Positions 47,450 through 60,384 of a stretch of 64,000 nt of DNA are shown here, one piece after another (the stretch's first letter is position 1; each line of letters starts with the position of its first letter). The notes beneath the pieces are model-generated. The model was not told the origin of the DNA. It did not search any database and saw only the letters and a program-made list of their open reading frames with translations. The position numbers and the translations under genes were made by a program. The stretch covers positions 12,346,501-12,410,500 of the forward strand of contig NC_092323.1 in the NCBI RefSeq assembly GCF_036785885.1. Direction: 5' to 3'. Source of the DNA: Coffea arabica. Lineage: Eukaryota > Streptophyta > Magnoliopsida > Gentianales > Rubiaceae.

Positions 47450-50400
47450 ATGATGGGCTCTTCTTCATCTTCTTCTTCCTTAACATGTAAAAGATTAACA
47501 ATATTGACAATATTAGCAGTTGTAATGCAAATTACTGGATTATTTCTCTTCGTTATAGGCTTCTTCCCAGTAAAAACCACTCTCTCAGGGGCCAGGTAAC
47601 CTTCCAGTTTTCCCGCTTGATTCATTTTAGTTCTGTTCTTCATCCTGTATCAAGGATTGTCCCTTTTCATTTTTATTCTTGTTTGTTTACATCTTTTCTT
47701 TTAACGAAAATTTCAGTGGTTTGGAGAGTTTTTATCCACCTGGGTTCGATTCAAGTGATGATAGAAATGCTAGTACAACTTTACCTCCTCGTCAGCTTAA
47801 ATCTCTATATCAGGTGACTACCACTGTTTACCCTGTTCTTTACTCTCTTTTTTTTTTCTTTTAAATTTGGATTTTCAAATTTGTTGCAATTGGGATATTT
47901 AGTAGCTTAAGACTGGTAATGTGCTTCATTGTTGGTTAGGATGATAATTGTTGAAAGCTTTTTTGGGACCCTGGTGAAAAGAGAAACTAATTGTTATTAA
48001 GTCTATTCATCATTTACAGCACACTGGAATATGGAAAAGAAAATACTCACTTAATTTTTGCTATATATTTTCTTCTCATTTTAGCTATTAAAGTTTATGT
48101 CTTCATGCAAAGTGGGTTATTTTTGTCTTCCTTTACAGCAACTATCTGGTGTACCGCCTTTGTTTGACCGGCTAATACTAATGGTACGCTGCTCAATTTG
48201 TGTAAAAATTGCTTCTGCTGAATTAGTTTCGTAAGGGAGAACCCTGTTTGTTGTGATGTTTGTTCTAGGTCATTGATGGTCTGCCAGCTGAGTTTGTGCT
48301 TGGGAAGGATGGCAAGCCTCCTCCTAAGGTTTATATGGAAGCTATGCCATATACACAATCATTATTGGCTAAGGGAAAGGCAATTGGATACCATGCTAGG
48401 GCTGCTCCTCCTACCGTGACAATGCCTCGCTTGAAGGTTTGTAAACTGGTTATTTTGGTGAAATTTGAAGCTGCTATTTGTGTGGTCTGACTGTTCTTAG
48501 TCCTGCTTTTGTGTATAGTAGGCCATGGTTTCTGGTGCAATTGGAGGATATCTGGATGTTGCTCTCAATTTCAACACACAAGCCTTTCTAGATGATAATC
48601 TTATTGGTCAGTGGTTATCCTTGCTAAAGTGAACTCACTAATTATATGAGTGTTTTAGCAACTTTTGCAATTTTCGTCCATCTCTTTTTCAGAACAATTT
48701 TCTAGAATTGGCTGGAAAATGGTAATGCTGGGTGATGACACATGGCTTAAGCTGTTTCCTGGGATGTTCACAAGGCATGACGGTGTTAGCAGTTTCTTTG
48801 TGAGCCTCTTTTGCTTTCACAATTTAAAGCATTTTACTTCATTATGTTTTAGTTTTTCTGCCTTTCTGGTATCTGTATTTTGATTTACACATGCACTTTT
48901 GGTTGACTGCCTTTAATATAGTACCTTTCTAGAATGTTCAACTTGTATTCACCAGAACAATGAGGTGAAGATTTTATAGATTTAACACTTTGTCTAAATG
49001 CATTTTAATTACTGAACATATTGGAAATTCTGTTTTGTGCTATTCCTTGTATCAGAGGAATAACAAGTGAAGTGGCAATGGAATTACATATTTTGCAAGA
49101 GCTGTTCCACTAAAGTAGGAACTCTGCAAGAAATACTTTTTGTTAATGTGCAATGCTGAGGGAAAGTTTTGTTTATCTTGTTTTTTTATGCAATCATAGC
49201 AGATATTACTGAGAAACATAAACATCCTTGTAACAATTACTCTGAGAAAATATTCTATAGGCTAATATCTGTCATTTGTAAGCTTTTTTCTTGTGAATAG
49301 AGTACTCTCTGTATAATGTCTCTGATCTGTTGCTTGATTCCTGTGTTGTTCAAACTTGTAAACATTATACTGCATACATTAATTCAAACAAAACTAGAAA
49401 AAACAAAAAATCAAGAAAATTACTAGCTTCAGCTTTGGCTTCTAGTCAAAAACTACAAAGGCATTGAGTGTGCAAAACTGTGAGCTATTTCTTGCTAGTT
49501 TCTTACTTAGTTTCAGTTACGTGAACTTAGAAAATAGTTGCTTTGCTTCAAAGGAATGTGTGCAAAATACACATTGAGTGCTTCTGCCTCCTCATAAGAG
49601 GCATCTTTATTTTCTTTGGTCTATAGATGGGAACTTTTCTACCCTCTGAGCTAGTTGGATAAAATCATTTCCTATTAGAATAGAAAAAGTAAGTGAAGAA
49701 ACAACTTAATATTTTGAAGCAGATCTGCATCTGATATTGATACAATAAAATTCAGAAGTCAGAAAAACAGAGGGGAAAGAGAAGCTGAAAATAAATGCTT
49801 GTAAAACTTAAACGTATATAATTTTTGTCTGCAGCATGAAATCAGAAAATTAATAGGGGAGCCAACAAGATTTTGACACGCCTAGAAGACAGTAAACTTT
49901 TTTTTGCATGGTTTGCAGTAACAATCTTCTTCAATAGGAAAACTCCATTTTTTGGAAGCAGGGTGTATGATAGTTCCTTTAGCATGCTCCTCTCTGAGCA
50001 CTATTTTATTTGGTTCTGATATTCTTGATGCAGGTTAAAGACACTGTGCAAGTGGATCACAATGTTTCTCGCCATCTGAATGTTGAGCTCAACAGGACAG
50101 ACTGGAATCTTCTGGTATTTGCTTAATAGTTCATATTTGGATGTTTATTACGGTACTAGCTAGAGTTTGTATGCATCCATAGCCTATATGATGATTCAGT
50201 GTCTGTGAATGTTTGCGGAAAGGTTGAGCCTTTACTTTCTGGCTGAATGCCTACCTTGGTGAAGCAGTTTGGCTTTTACTCCTTTGTTCCCTGCCCCTTT
50301 TTCTTTACAATTTTATGATTCTTATTTAGGTCTAAACTATGTGCTGGGATCCCCTTTTCTTTACAATTAGGTCTAAACTATGTGCTTGGATCCCCTTTTT

Positions 50401-53400
50401 TGGTGCTTACTATGCAGATTCTTCATTTTCTTGGTTTGGATCATGTTGGACACATTGGAGGTCGCAATAGGTAGGTTTGTGCTTCTTTTGCTGTTATTTC
50501 AGTGAAGAAGATCTAGCCTTATCCATTGATGTCAATCACCTGATGATTTCAGTTTGTTGATGGGACCAAAACTCAAGGAGATGGATGAAGTGATTAAAAT
50601 GATTGATTTGACTACTCTAAAAAGTCAAAAATACAATCAAGGAAGGACACTTCTGGTTGGTGCTGCTTCATTCTAATGGTAGTGCTGGTATCCTATTGTT
50701 GTTACCGCGCTCATTCCTCTGATAGAGTTTCTTGGGAAGTGGGTTTCTAGTCTAATTCCTGTTGCTTAGACATTATTTGACTTTTACTTTTAATATCTTA
50801 TTTTAATTTGGATATACATGGGCTGTTATGCTTGCGAATTATAACAATCCAGTGGACTCCTCTGTTTAAGATTTACTTCATTAACTTTTTAAGGTGTTTG
50901 AGTTTGTTTCTGGGATGGAGTTATTTGATCTCAATAATCCTTGCATTCAACTTTTAAGAGATTGCCTTTAGGTTGACAGCAATTTGACTGTGAGAAATGA
51001 CACTATGTATGATATCAAATAAAGTATTGAAATTGTAATTTTATCCAATGTTTTAAGAATTGCATGGTAATAGTAGGTTTCTAATGAGATTGAGTGTTCA
51101 ATAAAATGCCTATTGTTGGAATACCAAATATGTTTCATAGCTGCAGTGATGATAGCTATGATTCTACTAACTTGTCTTGTAATAGACTTGCATTATTAAG
51201 AAAAGTACTTGGGAATATGTTGTGATTTAGTTTGTTTTTTGATTTTTGTAATTGCAGGTGGTTGTAAGTGATCATGGCATGACAGAAAATGGCAATCATG
51301 GGGGATCATCCTATGAGGAAATTGACTCTTTGGCACTCTTTATTGGGCTGGGAGAATTTACTAATTCCTCAACAACCAATAACATAGCCAACCAGGTTGG
51401 GCTCTGAATATTTCTTGCAATTGATGTTTATCCAGATTTCCACTGTATGGGCGTCATTTATCCCTTTTCATATTTGTCTTTTTTTCAAATTCCTTTTACA
51501 GCTGCTTGGTTGAGCAACGAATGGATATGTTTCACAAAATATTGCTACATAAAGGGGCTTAGTTTTGGTTTTATCGATATCTTCATTCTGGCATATATTC
51601 CAAGCATGTTTCAATAAACAATCAGGGGCAACCCCTGAGATGTTTTTTTGAATCATAAGGAGGACAGTTTATCATTTTTTAAAATTTTAATCAGATAAGA
51701 AGTTTTTTTGTTTGTTGTGTTCTTCATGGATTTGTTGTTTCTTTATGTGGAATGATTTGATTGCGTATATTCTCTATCTCTCTCTCTAAATGATACTTTT
51801 GGCATCCAGAAAATTGCATTATGGATTTTGGTACAGCGTTCTATGTTTTTTCTGCTTGCATGCTCAAAATATGTTGAGAAGATAGTTTATAAATGATATA
51901 GGCATTTTATGTTTTTCCTGATTCCGTGCTCAAAATATGTTGAGAAAGCTTCTTGAAGTAGGCCATTTGCATTATAATGGATAATCAATTAGTATTGATG
52001 TTCTTCTTTATCATGCCAATCGAAGTTGTAAATTTCTCTTGAACTGAATAGGCTGCATGCCTAGATGTTTGCATGTCTTGTTTTGGTGCTGTTTGCTATC
52101 ATCATCTATCACAAGGGCCCCAAACAAGATTTAGTTATTCTCTCAGGGCATTAGATTAGGCTCTTTTGAAAATGTTTGCCATCTTGGGAAAGACAGTTCA
52201 TATGGGTAGCATTGGCTGCAACATTTGACAACATTAACTGCCTCCAAGGCTGATTGACCTAGCAGTTTGATACTGTTATACTTTTGAATTTTGAAGGCTG
52301 CCATTGTAATCATCACAATGCATTTTAATGTTTGGTTTAGTGCTATCTTTGCTATTGGAATCTAGATGACTGCTATAGGATGGGAGCTAAGATAGTAGTC
52401 TAAATGAAAGAACATTAGGGAGTTTTTGGACAGCAAATCTGTTATTTTCCAAATTATAATGAGTGATTCTATATATATATATATATATATATAAAAGTAA
52501 ATTTCAGTTCTTGAACAAAATTACTTATATAATTATATTTTGAGAAGAAAGTTTAGAGGATCTATTGGTTTATTCCTTGGCTGTGCTTTCTTATTTTCTT
52601 TCTTTTTCTCCAATTTCGTTCAATTGAAAAATGTTTCTGCCATCTACCTGGCATTTCCAAGTTATAAAGTACATCATTGAGCAATGTAAATGGTGAGCGC
52701 CAAATGAAGCACCATTTTCTGTCTCAGTTTTTCAAACAAATGTTGTAACACAAAAAGGAATGATGATCCATATTGGTGAAACGACATAACAAGAGATAGA
52801 GTTGCATGGTGGCCTATGTCTTGCTTGCAATCAAAGACAGCAAACATATGTAGCTGTCACATGATAAATATAATTCAGTTTAGAAGTGTATATCTTCCTC
52901 ATCTGGGACAAGGATGATTGTGGATTGACTGTAATCCTACAAGGGAATAGCAACTGAAGAGACAACAATTTGTCAGATTTGTGAACATATGCCTGTATTC
53001 TGTCAGAGCATCCTTTTGGCTATATTTGTATTTTATATAATTTCAGTGGGTAGTGAAGTATGTGCGTGTGTATGTCTTATTATTGTTTCTGTGGTCCCTC
53101 AATCTTTGTTTTGTTTTCTTGTAAGACAGGTTGACATTGCTCCAACATTAGCTCTACTTTATGGAGTCCCAATACCAAAGAACAATGTTGGCATCGTTAT
53201 GGTGGAAGTTTTCAAGTTATTGACAGGTTTAACCATGTCAAATTTTTCTTCCATTTCTGTTGGAAAGCTACTGGATCAGATGTTTGCTTTTAAAGTCTAA
53301 TAATGACATTGGATTGAAAGATCAACAGGTTTCTGTTTGAAGAAGTGCCTGCAATTTAACTGTTCTATAAACATCTAATTAACTCAAGTAGCACAAAATG

Positions 53401-56400
53401 TACAAATGGTTAACATAGCCGTTCAGAGTGCTATGGTAGAAATAATCTATGCCAAATACACCAAATGAAATTAGTCAATGGGATTTTTGCCTCTTATGTT
53501 GGAAAGTACTTACTGTTTGCTAAAAGCATGTAGAGTAAAGCCTTGTCAAGTTACATTAACATATGTTTTACAATCTGGAAAACTGCAAATTCTACAAGAA
53601 GCACGTGGGATTTTGTAAATTCTGCAAATTTTACAGCCTTGTCAGTGGGATTTTTGCCTCTTATGTTGGAAAGTACTTACTGTTTGCTAAAAGCATGTAG
53701 AGTACAGCCTTGTCAAGTTACATTAACGTATGTTTTATAATCTGGAAAGCTGCAAATTCTACAAGAAGCACGTGGGTTGGTGCATGCAGTGCTGTGTGTC
53801 AGTGTGAAAATCTTTACATTGTTTTGGTTTATTCTTATTCGAGTAGGATGCCAATTTTCTGAACTTCTATCGGTTGCCTGGCCTAGGTACTTCTTTACAT
53901 TGTATGAATTTCCTGGACTGACTAGGATAAGTAGAGTGGTGATGATTTGAGAAGTTTCATTTCCTCGTCTCAATAGACAGCATATGCAAATGGATTTACA
54001 TGCTTTGAAAGTTCAAGCTAATCTTTTTCTTGTTCTGGGTGTGCTGTATTTCATTTGGTAACATGGTTCTGTAATATTGCAGATGATGAACGGCTGAGGC
54101 TAATGGAGTTAAATGCCTGGCAGTTGCTCCAATTACTTCAGGCTCAATTGCCTGGTTTAGAGTGTGAAATTTCCAAATGCAATGTCCATAGAGATGGTAA
54201 TGGATCTGAGATCAGACAAGACTATAGCACTGTAGAGGAGATGTTTTGTTGTCTATATTTACATGCGGCAACTGTCCACAAATCCATGAGATCTGAGTAA
54301 GCCTTTAGGTGATGGATTTTCACATCTCTGTAAAATGCTGAACTACTGCTTAATTACATAATTCTTTTTTCCAGTTCACCTGGGGGAGATGAATACGGTA
54401 GTACCTTTTTGGCTTACCGTGAATTTCTGAAAACAGCAGGCCAATGGCTATCTCGCAGAGCAACTGACGTAAGTCTAGGAATAAATACTATTGTTCCATA
54501 GGATGGTTTACCTGTTGACTTGAGTTGATGTTCTAGGTGAAAGTTGAATAGTCATAGCCATTATGCTCCAACAAACATTTTGGTTGTAATTAGGATTGTA
54601 GGTATACCAATCAGTGCAGCCAAATGGGTGCGGAGAGAGAGAGAGAGAGAGCAATAGTAAATTGCTGAACGTTCAGTTCTCTCCTTCACTTCTTCAATGA
54701 TTTTTAGGACTAACATGTTGTCTTTCATCCTTACAGAGACCTCTCAGTCTACTTGCTTGTGGATTTGCAGCCATGCTCGTGTCTTGTTCAATAATAATGG
54801 GCCTTCTTTTCTTCCTTATCCGTGAAACCTATATCAAGGAAAGGGAGCTTCATTCTCACGCGTGGCAGTTGGATAAGACTTTTACACTGGCTATAATTTG
54901 TATCCTTATGCTAAGTATGGGATCTAGTTCGATGGTAGAAGAAGAACAATATATATGGCATTTTCTGACATCTTCAATTTTTTTGGTGTTACTCCGAAAA
55001 ACTCTGCAGTCCATCACATTAGGATTTGGGGTACTGCAAAACTCTTCAACTGTAATTAAGGAACAAAGGGAAAGAGGTCTTCTTCAAATTTTTTCTGTTA
55101 TTGTAGTTCTTGTTTCTGGAAGAATTTTAAGAGGCTGGCATCAAGGTGGTGTCAATTGGGCTCATCTTCCTGATATGGCAAAATGGCTTGAGCAGGCAGG
55201 AAGCGGTTATACAAATGCGCTGCAGCTGACATCTGGTGTCTTACTTATCAGTGCAAATATTTTTACTCTTCTTTTTTCGTTACGATCAAAGAGAACTTTT
55301 GCTGTGGTGATACTTATGATCAATTTGTGCCCATCTTTGATGATTGTGTACCTTATGATTATACATCAAGGTAGCACATTAGGGACAACTGGTTTTGGTG
55401 CCACCAAAATGGTTCAAAGATTCTATGCAATTTTGGGCATTTCTACACTTGGGACTGTTGTTTCTGTACCAATGTTTATGCTTTTACAGAATTCTAATAG
55501 CCCAGTAAATGATTTCACCTTATGCCGTGATATCTCTTCTGAATTTAGAAGGAATCTCTTGCTTCAAGGGATGAAAGATTCTACCTTTATAACTGGCTGG
55601 AGTTTCATATTCAGCTGGTGTCTTCTGCAGCTGTTGCTGCAACAACCTGTGAATTCAATGCCTTTATTGTTACTATTCATTCAAATCCTTGCTACCATGT
55701 GGTATTCTTCTGATGGTGATGCCCAGTTTATTGAGGTGAGTCATGATGCCAAAGTTTCTGCCCAATTTTCTTACTTCTACCCACCCCCTATCAACAATCA
55801 TGAAAGTAGTAAAAGAGTTGGCATGAGTTTAAAGTTAATTGTCTTGAAAAGTATGAACCTGCAACAATGCAGCTAAGGAATTTTGGTTTGTTTTCTGTAG
55901 TTTGTTGAAATAACATCACCGTGTATTTCTATACATTTAGCTGAAGCACTGCTTAACGGTTCCTTGTTGATATTAAATGAAACTGATGTTAGATGTGCAA
56001 TTAATTGAATATTTTTTGAACATTCAGGTGGCTGCACTATACTATTTGGGAATGGCGGGCCATTTTGGTCTTGGTAACACCAACAATCTCGCTACAATTG
56101 ATGTTGCTGGTGCTTTTACTGTACTTCTTCTCCCCTGAAAAGCTTTTTGATTTCATGCTGATGCCTAAAGTTATTCTATTAGTCTCTGAGGTTTTTTAAC
56201 TTTTTTTTTTTGGCTACATCTTCAGTGACATTGATTTCAATATTGACAGGGTGTCTCAAGCCAGTCCACCTTACTTTCTGGCATCTTAATGTTCATGATC
56301 ACATATGCTTCCCCGATATTTGCTCTTCTTAGCATGGTGCTATATATATCTGTGAAGGACATAGGTGGTGACATAGAAGCCAAGGAAGTAGATATTGGAG

Positions 56401-57549
56401 ATCTGCTAAAGAGGAATCTCAGCTTTCCTTGTCTAGTTCCGCTGGGTATAAATTCCATGTTGCTGATTGCATACACCGTCGTCTTGCTACTAATGAGAAA
56501 TCATCTCTTCATTTGGAGCGTCTTTTCTCCAAAGTAAGTCATACTGAGCCAATAATGCCTATGCAGTATACCTAGACCACGTTCCCCACCCTAACTGTAG
56601 ATTGAGCTCTGGCAGTTGGAAAGAATTTTGCTGTGTCCCAAGAAACAAATGATCTTGTTATGCTTCAGATTTCTTTACTGTTTATAAAAAAGAATGAATG
56701 GCATCTGACAACATGCATCTGCACAGAAGGAAAGAAGCTCAATTTTGTTCTAAAGCTCAATGTCGTTCTAATCATAGGCGGATTAACCAGATGGATAGTT
56801 GCCCAAAAAAATCAGAATCATGATTTTCCAGTTCCCTAACATCCCTTTCTTTGTGCAAAATAAATGTCTTCATCAATTCAATCCCAGATTCTCTTCCAGA
56901 ATCTGAACGCCACACAGTTCTTCCACAGAAATTCTAAGGGTCTTGTGCCACTTGCTGGAGTCCATTGCTTTCAATAAGCACAAATTGTAATTTCGAAGCA
57001 TTCACCGCACTAATCAAATTGATAGCATCTAATGGGTCCACATGCACAGAGAAAAAGGGCAAAAGGCTAGCTCATCTAAAATATTTCCAAGTGGACTTCT
57101 TGATTAGTCATGGAATGATAGAATTCTTGTTCGCATGCCTTTTTCCCCCGTTTTGGGTGAAAGTCGTCATTTCTTTAGCGAGCTTATCCTCTGAGCTTAA
57201 TTTCTCCAACTGTTTTAGCTAGCTAAGGTCTTAATGTATTCCATTAATAATCTCTTGGTTCCTGAGATATCATAAACTTAACGAGTACATCAAAGCAGGA
57301 TACGATAACTGAAAAATTGCGATCTTAGAATGCTCTAGATTTGATAGATGGAAAGAGAGTTTGTAAATTAGTTATGGTCCACTACTCTACATTTCATTAT
57401 CTTGCATGCTGTTGTAATTGAATGACTCATCTTGCTTCTCCAGGTACCTGTATGTCTGCGCCACTACCATCTGTATCTTTCTGGGTGTATCTATTGTGGC
57501 CTCAGCAGTGGTATATTCTTTTGGGGTTCTTGCCTTGCGAAGAAGTTGA
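47450..57549 (+). CDS. PIGG: GPI ethanolamine phosphate transferase 2 (PIG-G/GPI7-like)
   Basis: Exons: 47450-47595, 47717-47813, 48139-48183, 48269-48436, 48522-48606, 48693-48799, 50034-50114, 50418-50470, 50553-50655, 51258-51395, 53130-53226, 54083-54296, 54375-54468, 54737-55735, 56028-56120, 56250-56533, 57444-57549. Total 2910 nt, 969 aa; all phases fit, and length is near that of human PIG-G. An N-terminal signal anchor (about 16-42) leads to a lumenal alkaline-phosphatase-fold domain: VIDGLP (Asp99), nucleophile region PPTVTMPRLK (Thr147), GDDTW (195-196), LDHVGHIGG (251-257), SDHGMTENGNHGG (299-311). From about 480 on there are many membrane helices, as in the family. The enzyme adds ethanolamine phosphate to the second mannose of GPI anchors in the ER. 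The start is the first of two adjacent ATGs (MMGSSSSS); an in-frame upstream start is possible. Metal-binding and catalytic residues look intact. Confidence 0.95.
52470..52493. repeat. (AT)n microsatellite in PIG-G-like intron 10
   Basis: A run of about 12 TA units within the 1.7-kb intron between exons 10 and 11. Confidence 0.95.
53474..53776. repeat. Tandem duplication, period 167 bp, in PIG-G-like intron 11
   Basis: Copies start at 53474 and 53641 and share GGGATTTTTGCCTCTTATGT through ACAAGAAGCACGTGGG with few differences. The second copy is slightly shorter. Confidence 0.92.
54632..54651. repeat. (GA)n microsatellite
   Basis: A short GA run in the intron before exon 14 of the PIG-G-like gene. 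Confidence 0.9.
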
Positions 57550-58426
57550 AGACACATGCTGATTTTGACTTGAAAGAGAGTGTGTTCGGGCAGTAAATCT
57601 AACTTAGGATGTTCGCCAACAGATTTTATCAGATGGTTAAGATTTCTTGCTTACTGCTCTCGTGCTATGAGCAAATAGAGCAGTGCATCTAGAATGCAAT
57701 TCTTCATTTCATTTGAAAGATTGATCAAATGGCAGTTTTGTAAACATTATTTGATTCTGTAGTCTAGTAAATTCTGAACATCAGTGATTGTAGTAAATTC
57801 GGTGATTTTTCCTGTGGAGAAAATATGATTACACAATAATGGTATTTTCTCATTGACACCCTCACCCTTATGACAGGGACCCAAAATGGTTCTACCATGC
57901 AGTTTACCTAAAACTGCAAGTCCTATTGTTGCTCATTCAGTCTGAGAATTGATGAACTAAGCCAAATGCTGATTACTGTGGATTAGTCTGTAATTTACAT
58001 ATTAGACAGACTCGTGCAATTGTCAAAGCAAAAAAGTCTTGGTCCTAAAGACCCTTCTTGCTAGTTGCCTGTATCCAGCAGCCACGGCTAAACTCTCAAG
58101 ACTGAACCGAAAGACCCAATAAAATCAGACATTTATTGGGCTATGGCAGCAGAACTCAATTTGTGTACAAACAAAAGCAGAAAAACCTACGAATGAGTTA
58201 AAATAAGGTTTTGGTTTTAAATGATGTTTTGGTTTTAAGCCAAGGTTTTGATACTTGTCACTTCTCTTTTGTCAATAGGTAGGACAATCGTGTGTCTCAT
58301 AAGCTGGCAAAATTTGCCACAAGCTTGCATGACGAAATCAGTTGGAAGGATTCCTTTCCAATTTGGCTTACTAGTTTAGCCAAAAATGATGTAAGAGCTG
58401 TTGCTCCAACTCTGTAATTTCTACTC
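57550..58426. other. 3' flank of PIG-G-like gene, nothing else seen
   Basis: Probably includes the 3' UTR of the upstream gene. No exon, RNA gene or element boundary recognised. Confidence 0.45.
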
Positions 58427-58680
58427 TCTCTTGACCTTTTCTAACCGAAGTTAGAGTTACGACTTTTACAAACCTAAATCCCAGAAGAACCTCCAAAAGC
58501 CGGCAACTTTTGGAGGCCTCCCAGGAGACTTATAACTACCCAACCCAATCCCCCCAGAACCGATGTGGGATGGCAACCCCACAAGGGCAAGTCAGTAGGC
58601 CGGCCGCTGCTAAGAGATGAAGACCCCCCACCAAACCCAGTATGCTACCCTTGCAGGAATTTATCTCTTGACCTTTTCTA
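58427..58680. mobile_element. 220-bp insertion of unclear class with 17-bp flanking direct repeats
   Basis: The exact 17-bp direct repeat TCTCTTGACCTTTTCTA occurs at 58427-58443 and 58664-58680, bounding 220 bp. The insert is far more GC-rich than its surroundings. It contains a GGCCGGCC palindrome and a perfect 10-bp stem/7-nt loop hairpin (CCTCCAAAAG...CTTTTGGAGG, near 58491-58517). On the minus strand it carries ATCCCACATCG followed 26 nt later by TATAAG. Long direct repeats suggest a retroposed element, while ATCCCACATCG near a TATA box is also found in TRIM-type LTRs and plant snRNA promoters. Class undecided. Confidence 0.55.
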
Positions 58681-59436
58681 TCCGGTTATAAAATTTGTTA
58701 TCGTTTGGAAAAAAAAAAAGGTTAAAATAAGGTTGGAGGGTCCCTTTCTTGTATACTGACTAGTATCCTCCTGTTCCTAATCCCACGAGAGAAATAGGTA
58801 GCCAAGAACAGCTGTACCCGACAGAGTGGTTTCAGAATATGCCTCCAGCTACTATTTCTTCCACTGTTATTCGTCCATCACCCTGAATATGCTGTACAAG
58901 CCTGAATATTCGTACACAAGTTGCTCACGTCCAAATTCCTGCTACATTTTATGTACGAGGAAATATGCAGGAGAAGGGGCAGAAATAATTGTCACGATCG
59001 ATAATAATCCCATGCAGTCAAATAATTCTAGTGATCAGCAACTCTAGTAGAAGTTAACATGATGAAGGCTTAATTGCTCTATATTGATAATTTCAATTTG
59101 TTATTCCCAATTTTGTTATTGGGAATGATGAAAGATTCAGCCTCCAGAACGGATTCACTGTCATATGACTGATCCGCGATTATTAGCTTCATGTAGGCGA
59201 TAACCATCTCGAGAAAATTACTTCACTGTTGTGGAGCGGAAAACTATGTTCGTATTCCACGTCTTCTTGGCAAAGTAGAAGGGGATATTGGTTTTCAACC
59301 CGTAAATAATCACTAAGAATAGATAAGCACCTAAAACTGCTCCATGGATAAACTTTTTCTGGTAAGGAATCAGAGTTACGGTCCCTGTTTGCACACATTA
59401 CTCAGCTGTTACAATCTCTAGCTCGACATATTTTTC
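58681..59436. other. Intergenic, no supported gene
   Basis: No clear family recognised on either strand. Short open frames, including a minus-strand one at 59398-59189, could not be matched to anything. Confidence 0.4.
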
Positions 59437-59868
59437 ATGGCCGCCACCGCTATTTCTACTGCTGAAGTTGTTGCCTCTGCCCAATTCCAAAACTTCGATG
59501 TTTTAGTGTTTTACCCACCATTAATCCTCAACTTACCACTCAAAAGTTACCATGGCCAAGCCACCCTCATGATGGCCTTCACTTGTGGCAATTCATGGTT
59601 TCCGGCTCCGCCCATGGCGTGTTAGAACACATGGCCATGTTCCCCGCAGACACTGTTAAGACCAGAATGCAAGCTATCGGCTCTTGCCCCATGAGATACG
59701 CTAGTATTAGTCAGGCTGTTCAGTCAATTATCAAATATGAAGCCCCAGCCGGACTTTGCCGTGGGATTGCAGCTATGAGCCTCAGTGCCGGCCCGCCAAG
59801 CTGTTTATTTTGCCGTTTATGAAACTTGCAAGAAAGCTTTGTCCCATGGGAAAAGAATAATCCCCTAG
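59437..59868 (+). pseudogene. Truncated mitoferrin-like mitochondrial carrier fragment
   Basis: One region reads HDGLHLWQFMVSGSAHG, EHMAMFPADTVKTRMQ and GLCRGIAAM, including the carrier signature PxDxxK of the first repeat. This closely resembles plant mitoferrin (iron carrier of the inner mitochondrial membrane). Only about the first third of a carrier is present. The ATG-proximal frame (59437) differs from the carrier frame (59583), and a second frameshift near 59795 moves the continuation QAVYFAVYETCKKALSHG to another frame that stops at 59868. It is flanked by transposon-derived DNA, and no other carrier repeats follow. A captured or retained gene fragment rather than a working gene. Confidence 0.85.
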
Positions 59869-59974
59869 CACACACGGCCTTGGGTTGAGGGAGGAGGAGA
59901 GGAGGAAAGGGAAGAGGGAAGGGGCAGAGGAAGTGGGTGGTGGTGTTAGGTGGAAGGAGAAAATGTGGTAGATT

Positions 59975-60117
59975 TTTTTTTTTTTTTTTGTATATATTTG
60001 TGAGTATTTTTGAGATATTGTATTGATTGTGTTTTTGGAGTTATTTTTTGTTTGTCTATTACTGTAACATTGCATTTAAAAAACTAGTTTATAAAAAACA
60101 GGGGAATCCAAACAAGG
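59975..60117. mobile_element. MITE-like element at the gag truncation point
   Basis: Interior TGTGAGTATTTTTGAG..., CTGTAACATTG and end GGAATCCAAACAAGGCG fit the TTTGGATT-ended family seen at 21890 and 40182. It lies where the retrotransposon gag sequence stops being recognisable. Confidence 0.5.
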
Positions 60118-60149
60118 CGAAGATTATTTTGTATTCGTATTGTGACACA

Positions 60150-60301
60150 GGAAAGGCCACAAAAGTTGTATTACTAGTAACTCTTGATGCAATATCGTAT
60201 TGCTCCTCCCTGAGCCGCCTGGTTTCTTTTCTCGTTCTACGCGCGGTCTTCTCTACTTCAGGGTCGAAAATTAATTCGCATGTACGAGAAGAGCGAGGCA
60301 T
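60150..60301 (-). pseudogene. 5' fragment of a Ty3/gypsy gag gene
   Basis: From ATG at 60301-60299 the frame begins MPRSSRTCELIFDPEVEKT and continues ARRTRKETRRLREEQ, the style of Athila/Tat-type gag N-termini. Similarity fades after about 45 residues, and adjoining sequence belongs to a MITE-like element. No further gag or pol is present to the left, so it is truncated. Confidence 0.7.
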
Positions 60302-60361
60302 AAACTAGAAAAATACCAGAAAAAAAAATGAACTTAAAAAGAAACAAATGATTAACGCCAG

Positions 60362-60379
60362 TCCCCGGCAACGGCGCCA
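60362..60379 (-). other. Retrotransposon primer-binding site (tRNA-Asp)
   Basis: The minus strand reads TGGCGCCGTTGCCGGGGA, complementary over 18 nt to the 3' end of plant tRNA-Asp(GUC) including CCA. It sits 5 nt inside the LTR edge at 60385, as expected of a PBS. tRNA-Asp priming is known for the Athila/Tat branch of Ty3/gypsy. Confidence 0.85.
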
Positions 60380-60384
60380 AAAAT

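Noticed and set aside
58427..58680. U6 snRNA, 7SL or telomerase RNA gene
   Set aside because: The promoter-like motifs are present, but the downstream sequence shows no U6 or 7SL signature and no telomere template. The hairpin also overlaps the expected start site.
59189..59398. 69-aa minus-strand open frame
   Set aside because: No recognisable domain, splice context or homology that I can support; treated as chance.
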